Assembly (NCBI GenBank): GCA_029783825.1
Contig: JAREIK010003094.1
Location: forward strand, 64,980 to 128,979
Reading direction: 5' to 3'
Length of the DNA: 64,000 nucleotides
Origin: Sapria himalayana
Taxonomy: Eukaryota > Streptophyta > Magnoliopsida > Malpighiales > Rafflesiaceae
The notes beneath the pieces were generated by a model. It made no database searches. It saw only the letters and a program-made list of their open reading frames with translations, and was not told the DNA's origin. The stretch's first letter is position 1. Each line of letters begins with the position of its first letter. Positions 41,101-53,100 of this stretch are shown one piece after another. A program made the position numbers and the translations under genes.

Positions 41101-41483
41101 TTTTATTTTAATTAATTTTAAGTTTATTTTTATAGAAATATTAAAACAAATAAATTATTAGTGAGATAGATCTAATTTAAATTAGACCGGTATACCCTAA
41201 ATAATAAATAATAAATCTCATTTTTTAATTATAAATTTAAAAATGCATTTTAATTATTTATTTGTTTATTTTTATATAAATATTAATTACAAAATAATTT
41301 ATGATTTACAAAAATATAATTTATATAAATTATTTTTCATCAAAAAATTATAGATAAATTTTTAAAAAAAAATTTAAAACAAAAAATTAATGTATAGTAA
41401 TATCTTTTTCTTTGCTTCTGAATCATTTTAGGTTTTGTAATTATATTTTAATTGATATCTATCTTATTAATAATAGATTATTA
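35109..41483 (+). repeat. two-monomer higher-order repeat, about 1.34 kb
   Basis: Dyad spacing alternates between about 600 and about 742: 37597-38210-38951-39553-40300-40895, so same-type neighbours are 1342-1349 bp apart. One member has an octamer block starting GCATACACAG and a following TATTTATTACAAAATAAATT. The other has ACCTATGAAAATGAC at the dyad, CCTAAAAACATAAATCGC in the block and an internal duplication of about 150 bp. The monomer at 38210 is a fusion of the two types. The same pair occurs singly elsewhere, for example 10345-10939, 22982-23721, 51253-51865 and 59630-60222. Confidence 0.78.
37036..37061. repeat. perfect satellite dyad, compensated T/A form
   Basis: A perfect 26-bp palindrome with core CAAATGTTATAACATTTG. 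It differs from the reference dyad at one position in each arm, and the two changes are complementary. Confidence 0.9.
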
Positions 41484-44400
41484 ATAAGTTTATTTATATT
41501 TTTTGATTAAAAATAATTTATATAAATTATATTTGTCTAACTCATAATTTATATTGTTAATAATATTTAATAAAAATAAACGAATAAATAATTAAAATAA
41601 ATATTTTAAATTATAATGAAATAAATAATATTGAGATTTATTATTTATTATTTAGGGTATAGTAGTTTAAAAGGATTATTTATTTTTGTTTTTTAGTTTT
41701 TGCTTCATTTTATAAGCTTATTATTTTTTTTTATGAAAAATAAATTATTTAAATTAAATTTGTATCACTCATAATTTATTTTGTAATTAATATTTTAATA
41801 AATTATTTAAATTATAATTAAGGTTTACAAGTTTAAAGGTTTAAGTATTTAGGGGCTTTTGTGTTAAGGAGTTTAGAGATTTAAGTGTTTAGGGATTTAG
41901 TGGGTTATAAATTTTATTTAAACAATGATATAACAGAAAATTTATTTTTTTTTATTTTATCTAATTTTTGAAGCTTATATCCTTTGAAAATATAATAATT
42001 TTGAAATTTTTTTTTAAATGTAAATATATTATTTATTTATAATAATCTTTATAAATACAAGTCATTTAAATTCAATATAAATAATTACATTGCTAGATAT
42101 TATAATAATGATCAAAAAATCAATTAATAAACTATTATTAATAAAATAGATATTATTTAAAAAGTATTTGTAAAATCTAAATTTATTCAAATCAAAGTAA
42201 AATATATTACTAAATTATAATTTTTTTAATGTTTTGCTTATTTTATAAGTTTATATTTGTGTTATTAAAAATACATTATTTAAATTTTATTTTTCTTCTC
42301 ATAATTTATTTTGTAATTTATAATTCTATAATAATAAACTAATGAATAATTAAAATGAATATTTAAAATTATAATTAATACAAATAAAATTGAGATTTAT
42401 TATTTATTATCCAGGATATAACAGTTTAATGGTTTAAGTATTTAGGTGTTTTGGGGTTTCAAAGTTTAGTGATTTAATTATTTAGACCTTTAGTGATTTA
42501 TAGTTATTATCTAAAAAATTTAAAAACAAAAAATTTAATTTTCTGATTTTTCTAATTTTTGAAGGTTGTAACCTTTGAAAATATAATAATATTTAATTTT
42601 TTTTAAATGTGAATATAATATTTAGTTATAATAATATTAATAATTATTTATAATGTAAACTCAATATAAATAATTTTATAGATAGATATTATAACTATGA
42701 TCAATAAATAAATTAATAAACAAGTATTTATAAGAATGATATAAATTAAAATATAATTGTAAAATCTAAAATGATTCAAAATCAAAATAAGATATATTAC
42801 TAAATAATAATTATTTATTTTTAAAAATTTGCCTATTTTTATGAGCATTTTTTTTATGAAAAATAAATTATTTAATATATATGGCGCACTAATAATTTAT
42901 TTTGTAATTAATATTTCTATAAAAATAAACTGATAAATAATTAAAGTGAATATTTAAAATTATAATGAATACTAATAAAAATTAGATTTATGATGTATTA
43001 TTTGGACTATACTAATTTAATGTTTAAAGTATTTATGGTCTTCGGGGTTTAAGAGTTTAGTCATCTTAGAATTTAGTCATTTAGTGGTTTATAGGTTTTA
43101 TATAAAAAAAAATAACAAAAAAATTTATTTTTGTTATTATTTCTCATTTTTGAATGTTATAACCTTTGAAAATATAATAATTTATAATTTTTTTTGAAAA
43201 GCAAATATACTATGAAGTTATAATAATCAAAAAAATTATATATCATATAAATTCAATATAAACTATTTTATTGATACATATTATATTAATGATCATCTAA
43301 AAGTAAAAAACAATTATTAATAAGATAAATATTGTTTAAAATATATTTTCAAAACCAAAAATGATTTAAAATCAAAGTGAAATATTTTACGAAATATTAA
43401 TTTTAAATTTTTATATCCATTTATAAGCCTATATATTTTTTGATGAAAAATAAAATATTTAAATTATATTTGTCTCACTAATAATTTATTTTATAATTTA
43501 TATTTCTATAAAAATAAACTAATAAATAATTAAAATGTATATTTAAAATTATAATTAATACTAATAAAAATGAGATTTATTATTTATTATTTAGGATATA
43601 ACTATTTAATAATTTATGTTTTTTGTGGCTTTGGGGTTAATGAGTTTATTGATTTATATGTTTACACATTTAGGTGTTTATAGGTTTTATTTAATCAAAG
43701 AAATAACAAAAAATTTATTTTTATGAATTTTCGTGATTTTCAAATGTTATAACCTTTAAAAATATAATAATTTTTTAATAGTTATAAAATATGAATACAA
43801 TACTTAGTTATAATAATCTTAAAAATTATATTTGTTTTAAATTCAATATAAAAAAAATTAATTAATATATATTATTATAATGATCAAAAAATAAAATAAT
43901 TAACTATTATTAATAAGATAGATATTAATTAAAATATATTTCCAAAAACCAAAATAATTCAAAATCAAAGTATATTATATTACTAAATAAAATTTTAAAA
44001 TTTTGAAATTTTGTTTATTATTATAAGCTTATTTTTTTTTCATAGAAAATAATTTATTTAAATTATATATGTCTCACTCATTATTTAATTTGTAAATAAA
44101 ATTTCTATAAAAATAAACTAAAAAATAATTAAAATGAATATTTAAAATTATAATGAATGTAAATAAAAATGAGATTTATTATTTATTATTTAGTATATAT
44201 ATGTTTAATGGTTTAAGTAATTAGGGGGTTTTGGGGTTTAGGAGTCTAAGATTTAAATGTTTAGGCATTTAGTGGTTTATAAGTTTTATTTAAATAATAA
44301 AATAATCTTAATAATTATAAGACATTTAAATTGAATATAAGTAATTTTATTGTTATATATTATAAAAATGATCAAATAAAAAATTAATAAACTTTTATTA

Positions 44401-44830
44401 ATAAGATTGATAGCAAATAAAATATAATTGCAAATCCTATATATAATGATTCAAAATCAAATAAAATATATTACTAAATAATACTTTTTGTTTTTAAATT
44501 TTTACATCTTTTTATAAGCTTATATTTTTTTTTGATTAAAAATTATTTATTAAAATTATATTTGTCTAACTCATTATTTATTTTGGAATTAATATTTCTA
44601 TAAAAAATAAACAAATAAATAATTAAAATGAATATTAAAATTATAATGAATACAAATTAAAATGAGATTTATGATTTATTATATGTCGTATACCGGTTTA
44701 ATGGTTTGATTATTTAGGGGTTTTGGCGTTGAGGAGTTTATCAATTTCTATTTTTAGGCATTTAGTGGTTTATAGGTTTTATTTATATAATAAAAATAAA
44801 AATTTTTTTTTTAGATTTTTTCTGAATTTC

Positions 44831-44846
44831 AATGGTTATAACCATT
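44831..44846. repeat. satellite dyad, compensated inner arms (AATGG form)
   Basis: AATGGTTATAACCATT is a perfect 16-bp palindrome. It differs from the reference AAAGG/CCTTT by complementary changes on both sides. The next outer pair is broken, followed again by T/A pairs. Confidence 0.8.
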
Positions 44847-46034
44847 AAAAATAAATTAATATTTAAAATTTTTTGAAATGTGAATATAATATTTAGTTAT
44901 AATAATATTAATGATTATATATGATATAAATTCAATATAAATAATTTTATTGAAAGATATTATCATAATGATAAAAAATTAAATTAATAAACTATTAATA
45001 ATAAGATAGATATTAATTAAAAAATATTTAAAACCCCCAAATTGATTCAAAATTAAAGTAAAATATATTATTGGATAATACTTTTTAATTTTTAAATTTA
45101 TACTTCTTTTATAAGCGATATATATATTTTTTGATTAAAATTATTAAATTAATATTTAAATTATATGTGTCGCACTCATAATTTATTTTGTAATAAAAAT
45201 TTCTATAAAAATAAACTGATAAATAATTAAATGAATATTTAAAATAATAATAAATTGAAATAAAAATTCAATTTTTAAATTATTAAGTTGTATATTGTAG
45301 TTTAAAGCTTTATGTATTTAGGCATTACATGGTTTAGGAGTTTACTGATATAACTGTGTATGCATTTAGTGGTTTATAGGTTTTATTTAAAAAATAAAAT
45401 AACATAAAATTTATTTTTATTATTTTTTCATATTTCCAAAGGTTATAACCTTGAAAATATAATAATTTTTGAATTTTTTTCAAAAGTGAATTCAATATTT
45501 AGTTATAATAATCATTATATTTATATATCATATAAATTCAATAAATAATTTTATTGATAAATATTCTAATAATGATCAAAAAATAAATTAATAAATAATT
45601 ATTAATAAGATATATATCAATTAAAATATAATTACAAAATCTAAAATGATTCAGAAGGAGAGCAAATATATTACTATATAATAAATTTTAGTTTTATAAT
45701 TTTTTATTCTTTTTATAAGTTTATCTATATTTTCGATGAAAAATAATTTATATGAATTATATTTGTCTAACTCATAATTTAATTTGTAATTAATATTTAT
45801 ATAAAAATAAACAAATAAATAATTAAAATGAATATTTAAAATTATAATGAAAAGAATAATATTGAGATTTATTATTTATTATTTAGGGTTGCCGGTTTAA
45901 AAGGGTTATTATTTATTATTTAGGGTTTTAGAGATTTAGGAGTTATTGAATAAAGTGTTTAGGCATTTACTGGTTTATAGGTTTTATTTAAACAATGATA
46001 TATCAAAAAAAATATTTTTTTTTATTTTTTCACA

Positions 46035-46060
46035 TTTTCAAAGGTTATAACCTTTGAAAA
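46035..46060. repeat. perfect satellite dyad in the inverted array
   Basis: Intact 26-bp palindrome with the reference core CAAAGGTTATAACCTTTG. Confidence 0.88.
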
Positions 46061-47300
46061 TATAATAATTTTAAAATTTTTTTCAAAAGCAAATTCAATA
46101 TTTAGTTATAAATATCATTATATTTATTTAACATATAAATTCAATATAAACAATTTTAGTGATTAATATTCTAATATAGATCAAAAAATAAATTAATAAT
46201 CTATTATTAATAAGATAGATATCAATTAAAATATAATTACAAACCAATAATGATTCAGAAGCATAGCAAATTATATATTATATATTAATTTTTTGTTATT
46301 AATTTTTTTTCTTTTAATAAGTTTATCGATATTTTTTTTATGAAAAATAATTTTTATAAATTATTATTTTCTAACTCATAATTTATTTTGTAATTAATAT
46401 TTATATGAAAATAAACAAATAAATAATTATAATAAATATTTAAAACTATAATGAAAAAATAAAATGAGATTTATTATTATTATTTATTATTTAGGATATA
46501 TCTGAATAAAAATGAGATTTATTATTTATTATTTAGGATTCATAAGCAAACCAAAATATATTATTATATAATAATTTTTTGTTTTGTAATTTTTTTTTAT
46601 TTCAAAAAGTTTATCTATATTTTTTTGATTAAAAATAATTTACATAAATTATATTTGTCTAACTCATAATTTATTTTTTAATTTATATTTATATAAAAAT
46701 AAATAAATAAATAATTAAAATGAATATTTAAAATAAAAATGAAAAAAATGAGATTTATTATTTATTATTTTGGATATACCGGTCTAATTTATATTATATC
46801 TGTCTCACTAATAATTCATTTTGTAATTAATATTTCTATAAAAATAAACTGATAAATAATTAAAATAAAAATTTAAAATTATACTGAATAAAAATTAAAA
46901 TGAGATTTATGATTTTTTATTAATGTATACATATTTATTAGTTTATGTATTTAGAGGTTTTGTCGTATAGGTGTTTAGAAATTCAGTTTTTAGGTATTTA
47001 GTGGTTTATAGGTTTTATTTAAAAATAAAATAACAAAAAAAAATTGTAATTTTTTTTTATTTCATATGTTATAACCTATGAAAATATAATAATATTTAAA
47101 ATTTTTTGAAATGTGAATACAATATTCACTTATAATAATTTAATAATTATATATCATATAAATTCCTATATAAACAATTTTATTGATATAAATTATAATA
47201 ATGATCAAAAATTAAATTAATAAACTATTAATAATAAGATAGATATTAATTAAAAAATATTTACAAAACCCAAATTGATTCAAAAGTATAGTAAAAATAT

Positions 47301-48335
47301 AATAATGTAAATTTTAATCATACATCTCATTTCATTGTATATATTATAATTTTAATATTCATTTTAAATTATTATTAGTTATTTTTTATAGAAATATTAA
47401 TCGCAAAATAAAATTATGAATGAGACACATATAATTTGAATAATTTATCTTCATCAAAAAAATTTATAAGCTTATAAAAAGAATCAAAATTTAAAATACA
47501 AAATTATTATTTAGTAATATATTTTACTTTGATTTGGAATCATTTACGTTTGAAATATATTTTAATTATATCTATCTTATTAATAATAGTTTATTAATCT
47601 ATTTTATGATCAGTATTATAATATCAATCAATAAAATTATTTATATTGAATTACATGATATTAATTTTTATGATTATTATAATTAATATTGTATTAACAT
47701 TTGAAAAAAAATTAAAAATTATAATATTTTCAATGGTTATAACCTTGAAAATGAGGAAAAAATTCATAAATTTTTTTTGTTATTTAATTATTTAAATAAA
47801 ACCTATAAACCACAAAATACCTAAATACTTAAATACTAAACTCCTAAATTATTTATTAGTTTATTTTTATAGAAATATTAATTGCAAAATAAAATTATGA
47901 ATGAGACAAATATAATTTGAATAATTTATATTCATCAAAAAAATTTATAATCTTATAAAAAGAATCAAAATTTAAAAATAAAAAATTATTATTTAGTAAT
48001 ATATTTTACTTTGATTTTGAATCATTTTACGTTTTGCAAATATATTTTAATTAATATATATCTTATTAATAATAGTTTATTAATCTATTTTATGATTAGT
48101 AATATAATATCCATCAATAAAATTATTTATATTGAATTTACATGATATTTAATTTTTATAATTATTATAATTAAATATTGTATTAACATTTGAAAAAAAA
48201 TTAAAAATTATAATATTTTCAATGGTTATAACCTTGAAATGAGAAAAATCATAAATTTTTTTTGTTATTTAATTATTTAAATAAAACATCTAAACCACAA
48301 ATACCTAAATAATTAAATTACTAAACTCCTAAACC
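47301..48335 (+). repeat. distinct satellite subtype, two tandem shortened monomers
   Basis: Two copies, about 47335-47832 and 47833-48325, are more like each other than like any other monomer here. Both have ATTATGAATGAGACA, CTATTTTATGAT, TTTTCAATGGTTATAACC and a short octamer block ending in ACTAAACTCCTAA. They are about 495 bp long because about half of the octamer block and the next segment are absent. The first copy passes directly into the second at ATTATTTATTAG; the second passes directly into the unrelated insert at about 48336. Confidence 0.82.
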
Positions 48336-48359
48336 TGATCCTGCTGCACCACACACAAT

Positions 48360-49340
48360 ATCGATGGACCACAATACACCATGCACATATTCTTGTCCAT
48401 TTTGGTGTAGCATTTAGAGGGGCCAGCAAGTCCCGGAAGCATCCAGAAGTAAGGGCCACCAGCTTGTAGAGGGCCCCACTAGCAAGCCGGGAGGATAACA
48501 TTCAGACAACTGACGAGACTAAGCAAATTGGTCGGGGTAAACCCATGATTGGCTAGGAGTGGGTCCCACTAACGGTATCAGCAGCATAGAGGGCAACCCA
48601 ACCATCGTCCAACAGGAGTAGCTGGTAATCCATGATGAATTGGAGAGTCGGCAAAATCCGAAGCATTACCAAACAGGGATAGTAAGCAATGGAGTCCATA
48701 CCAGCCACACGGGAGCGAAAGATTCAAACTTGTAGTTTATGTTTGTAGTCTTATTTGTATTTTGGACTTTGTATGCACCATGTACTTGTAGAGATGGATC
48801 ATGACATACTAACATACACAATCTTGTTTGTTCTCTATGTAGCATGCAATGAGGGCAACTGGACCCATGAGTATCTCTAAGTAGGGCCTACTAATGCTTT
48901 GTAAATACACATTAGGCGATTCTACACATCCGCGAGCAGAAGACTCATCTTTATAGCATTTGTAATTTTACTTGTATTCTAGCTTGGTTGTACGTGTAGA
49001 TAATTATACTATGAGATGGACCTCATCACACATGCACACCGATGCATGCATGTTTTTGATATTTTGTCGGTGCAACATACAGCCCTTCTTTGAGCTCGAG
49101 GAGGAAGCATTCTAACCCAAGAGATACTCTTTTGAGGATCATTGGAGCAAAAGAATGTGGAATTCAGAGGTGAGAATGAATTGACAAAGTGCTGTAGATA
49201 TGGACTTGTGGTTTTATGGGTATTCAGTTTTACAAGTATTCCATTGCATAGCGATACATAGGCATGCACTTGATGCTACATGTCACACACATGCACAATC
49301 TTATATTTTCATTGTTTTAATATGGTGCATCATTCAAGTT
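48360..49340 (+). repeat. degenerate tandem repeat within the insert
   Basis: A motif beginning GATGGA and rich in CACACATGCAC recurs at 48363, 48793, 49015 and 49272. About 55 bp later each unit has a TGTAGCAT/GTGCAACAT-like motif (48415, 48837, 49068, 49323). Each later unit is preceded by an ACTTGTATT-like stretch. Spacings are about 430, 222 and 257 bp, so the first interval may hold two units or an extra segment. Units are strongly diverged. The repeat family is not recognised. Confidence 0.6.
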
Positions 49341-49616
49341 CCTCCAAAAGGCTTGGAAAAATCCAAATAGAAAGGACGCAGTGCGCATAATGACTCAATC
49401 CCAACTCTGAAGTCGGGAATGCCAAGTGATTTTAGTTGTATTCGTACGCTTGGAATTATTAGGTATTATGTTTTTTATGTATTTTATGCATTAAATCATT
49501 AAGGTGCAAAGGATTTGGTGGCTGGCCTAAATTAGTCAGCCTTTTTAGTCTCTTGTAAGTTGTGTGCCTAAATAATAAATATAGTGTGTATTTTCCAAAA
49601 TAAAAACAAAAAATAA

Positions 49617-49688
49617 CCATAAACCCTAAACTATAAATCCTAAACCTTAAACCATAAACTATAACCCTAATCCATAAATCCTAAATCT
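49617..49688 (+). repeat. telomere-like CCCTAAA-type tract
   Basis: About nine irregular units such as ACCCTAAA, TCCTAAA and CCTTAAA in a row. Unit length varies between six and eight bases. It is similar in character to the octamer block of the satellite but lies in unrelated sequence, and is probably an old interstitial telomere-like repeat. Confidence 0.7.
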
Positions 49689-49869
49689 CATGTTTTGCAC
49701 TTTTATAATCAAATGACTAAGTGTTAAATTTAAATTGAAATTCACAATTTTTCGGAATGTCAGATTTATTTTTTTGTATATGTAACACAAAGACATGACT
49801 CAAGGGGTGAGTTATGGATTCAGTCTCTTACTTGCTTTAGATTATTGTAGCATTGGTAATGGGCATGAT

Positions 49870-50118
49870 TGTATATTTTGTCTCTAGAACACAAAATCAT
49901 ATCGATGAGAATACGCCATAACTTGTGTCTCTCTGTTGAACATATTATTATGTCACTAAGAATGATCATGAATACATATTTAATCACTATAATACTGGGT
50001 CACAGTATTGGATATGACCATAGCTTGTGCATTTTATCTTTATATTGGAAAGTCATTGCACTAGGAATGATTGTAACTTTGGACATTCCTCAAGAGCAAA
50101 AGTCATGACCCTAGAAAT
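49870..50118 (+). repeat. short-period (about 51 bp) degenerate tandem repeat
   Basis: Five diverged units start near 49870, 49922, 49974, 50023 and 50073. Each has a CTTGTGT-like start, a TTGAACA/TTGGAAA/AGAACAC middle and an end like TCACTAAGAATGAT (variants GCACTAGGAATGAT, GACCCTAGAAATAG). Because 51 is a multiple of three, the repeat stays open in one frame and gives a 79-codon ORF with an internal repeat of about 17 residues (LSLEHKIISMRI, LSVEHIIMSLRMI). I read this as a by-product of the repeat rather than a protein gene. Confidence 0.65.
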
Positions 50119-53100
50119 AGTTAAAGCTCGAGTCAAATAGGTGGTTGGAAAGATTCATGAGAACCTAAGTCGAGCAACAAACTAGACGTGCAAGACTAAT
50201 ATTTAGAGCAATGATAAAATCATTACTCATTTAATATAAAAAAAAGATATGATACTTTTCATATCCATGAGGATATAAAAAAAGGCTTAGACATGCCAAT
50301 AAAAAGACTTTTTTGATTCTTGATTGAAAGAGAGCCCATACTTCTTGCCCTGCTCAAACTGCCTAAGGGCTAGTTTGTTCTAATAGGCTACAAGGTGGTT
50401 ATTTTTTTAGAGGTGAACTATGTTTTAAAAAAATTGCTTTGAGTGTGTGCATGAGAGATATTTTAGAAGAAATTACAATAATCAATATAAATAAATTTTT
50501 AAACAACTAGCTATTTCAACACATAGGGGTATAACTTTGGTTTGGTCTGTTAGCGTACATGAGCCAGATTACCTTTGATAGCCCAGCTATTCAACATCAA
50601 TTATGATGAGACATAATAGAGATAAAGTAAAAGCTCCTATTATTTTGGTTAGAGCTTTAGCAATCATTCTAGAGTTGAGGACTCGGAACCAAATAAATAT
50701 TTTAACTATTCAGTATAATTTTTATTTTATTTTTATTTTAATTATTTATCAGTTTATTTTTATAGAAATATTAATTACAAAATAAATTGTTAGTGAAGAC
50801 GGATCTAATTTAAATTAAACTGGTATATCCTAAATAATAAAGAAAAAATCTCATTTTTCATTTTAATTTTAAATATTCAAATATACTAATTTATTTGTTT
50901 ATTTTATATAAATATTAATTACAAAATAAATTATGAGTTACACAAATATAATTTATATAAATTAGTTCTCAACAAATAATATAGATAACTTAAAAATAAA
51001 TTTAAACACAAAATTACTAATATAGTAATATATTTTGCTTTGCTTCTGAATCATTTTTGGTTTTGTAATTATATTATAATTAATATCTATCTTATTAATA
51101 ATATAATATTTATTTATTTTTGATCATTATTAGAATATTTATCAATAAAATAGTTTATATTGAACTTATATGATATATAAATATATATGATTATTATAAC
51201 TGAATATTGAATTCACTTTTGAAAAAAATTTAAATAATTTTATATTTTCACAGTTATAACCTTTGAAAATATCAAAAAATAAAAAAAAAAATTTTTAGTT
51301 TTTTATTTTTTAAATAAAACCTATAAACTACTAATACATACATAGTTAATTAAGTAATCCCTACCTAGAAACCCGTAATGCCTAAATTACAGTAAACATT
51401 TAAACCGATATATAATACATAATAAATAATAAATCTAATCTTTATTTATATTGTATTATAATTTTAAATATTCATTTTAATTATTTATTAGTTTATGTTA
51501 ATAGAAATATTTATTACAAAATAATTATGAGTGCGGACAAATATAAATTTAAATAATTTTTTTTAATGGAATAATATATATATGCAATATAAAAGAAGTA
51601 AAAATTTAAAAATTTAAAATATTAGTCCAGTAATATATTTTTACTTTAATTTTGAATCAATTTGGGTTTTGTAAAGATTTTTGTAATTAATTTTAATCTC
51701 TTTATTAATAGTTTATTAATTTAATTTTTGATCATTATTATAATATATCTATCAATAAAATTGTTTTATATTGAATTTATATGATATATAATTATTAATA
51801 TTATTATTACTAAAATATTATATTTACATTTTAACAAATTTTAAATATTATTATATTTTAAAAGGGTATAAACCTATGAAAATGAGAAAAACATTATAAT
51901 TTTTTTATATTATTTTATTGTTAAAATAAAACCTATAAACCACTAAATGCCTAAAAACATAAATTGCTAAATTTTCAAATGATAAAATATCTAAATACTT
52001 CAACCACAGACTGGTATACATTAATAATAAATCATAAATCTCATTTTAATTTTTATTGAGTATAATTTAAAATTTTTATTTTAATTATTTATTAGTTTAT
52101 TTTTATAGAAATATTAATTACAAAAAAAATTATTAGTAAGACAGATATAAATAAAATTAAACCGGTATACCCTAAATAATAATTAATAAATATCATTTTT
52201 TTCATTATAATTTTAAATATTTATTTTAATTATTTATTTGTTTATTTTTATATAAATATTAATATAGAATAAATTATGAGTTAGAGAAATATAATTTATA
52301 TAAATTATTTTTAATCAAAAAATATAGATAAACTTTTTAAAATAAAAAAATTCAAAACAAAAAATTATTATATTGTAATATATTTTGCTTTGCTTCTGAA
52401 TTATTTTAGGTTTTGTAATTATATTTTAATTGATATCTATCTTATTATTAATTATTTATTTATTTATTTTTTGATGATTATTAGAATATTTATCAATAAA
52501 ATTGGTCATATTGAATTTATATGATATATAAATATAATGATTAATATAACTAAATATTGTATTCACTTTTGAAAAAAATTTAAAAATTATTATATTTTCA
52601 AAGGTTATAACCTTAAAAAATGAGAAAAAATAATAAATATTAATTTTTTGTTATTTCATTTTTTAAATAAAACCTATAGATCATTAAATGCTTACTTACT
52701 TAAATAAGTAATCTCATAAATCCGAAACCGCTAATACATAAACCTTTTAACAGCTATATACTACTTAATAAATAATAAATCTCATTTTTATTTCTATTTA
52801 TTATAATTTTAAATATTCATTTTAATTATTTATATTTTAATTTTTTTGAAAAATTAATTACAAAAAAATTTCGAGTGAGCCAAATATTATTTAAATAATT
52901 TATTTTAATAAAAAAAATATAAGCTTATAAAAAGAATGAAAATTTTAAAAATTAAATATTATTATTTAGTAATATATTTTGATTTGATTTTTAATCATTT
53001 TGTGTTATGTAAATATATTTTAATTAATATTTATATTATTAATAATAGTTTATTAATTTAATTTTTGATCTTTATTATAATAATATGATTAAAATTATTT

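Larger units (their letters stand above)
22467..41483 (+). repeat. AT-rich satellite array, forward segment 3
   Basis: The longest uninterrupted forward array. Dyad centres lie near 22982, 23721, 24331, 24922, 25509, 26040, 26637, 27217, 27796, 28379, 28910, 29514, 30111, 30699, 31301, 31889, 32487, 32910, 33506, 34040, 34516, 35109, 35709, 36450, 37053, 37597, 38210, 38951, 39553, 40300 and 40895. Spacings follow monomer type: about 740 for the long type, about 530 for the short type, otherwise 580-610. The 32487-32910 step is shortened by a rearrangement that also duplicates a short A/T segment near 32640-32760. No gene; ORFs here are low-complexity. Confidence 0.93.
41484..47300 (-). repeat. 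inverted satellite array, about 5.8 kb
   Basis: From about 41484, directly after TAATAGATTATTAAT, every monomer runs in reverse, with the octamer block seen as TTTAG units and the dyad followed by ATAATAATT. Dyads or their remains lie near 41980, 42567, 43158, 43751, 44838, 45440, 46047 and 47062. Dyads are missing near 44300 and 46550, where deletions have joined different monomers, and a fusion lies near 41690. The right end, near 47295-47315, returns to forward repeats. No gene. Confidence 0.9.
48336..50705. other. unidentified, less AT-rich insert in the satellite
   Basis: This block of about 2.37 kb is not satellite and has clearly higher G+C. I recognise no transposon protein, long terminal repeat or gene. 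Open stretches of 60-86 codons occur (for example 48313-48501 and 49009-49269 on the minus strand, 49869-50108 on the plus strand) but have no recognisable domains and overlap decayed repeats. Contents in order are a degenerate tandem repeat (48360-49340), A/T-rich spacer, a telomere-like tract (49617-49688), spacer, a short-period tandem repeat (49870-50118) and featureless sequence to about 50705. The satellite resumes at TTCAGTATAAT, about 90 bp further along the monomer than where it stopped on the left, with no target-site duplication seen. Confidence 0.75.

Noticed and set aside
48313..49269. Minus-strand ORFs in the insert (48313-48501, 49009-49269) as possible genes.
   Set aside because: They have no recognisable domain, one crosses the satellite junction, and they overlie diverged tandem repeats.
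48336..50705. LTR retrotransposon or solo LTR as the identity of the insert.
   Set aside because: I saw no paired terminal repeats, no TG...CA ends with a target duplication, no primer-binding site and no polymerase or integrase motif.
50603..50785. Plus-strand ORF across the right junction of the insert.
   Set aside because: Its second half is satellite sequence, so the ORF is a chance fusion at the boundary.
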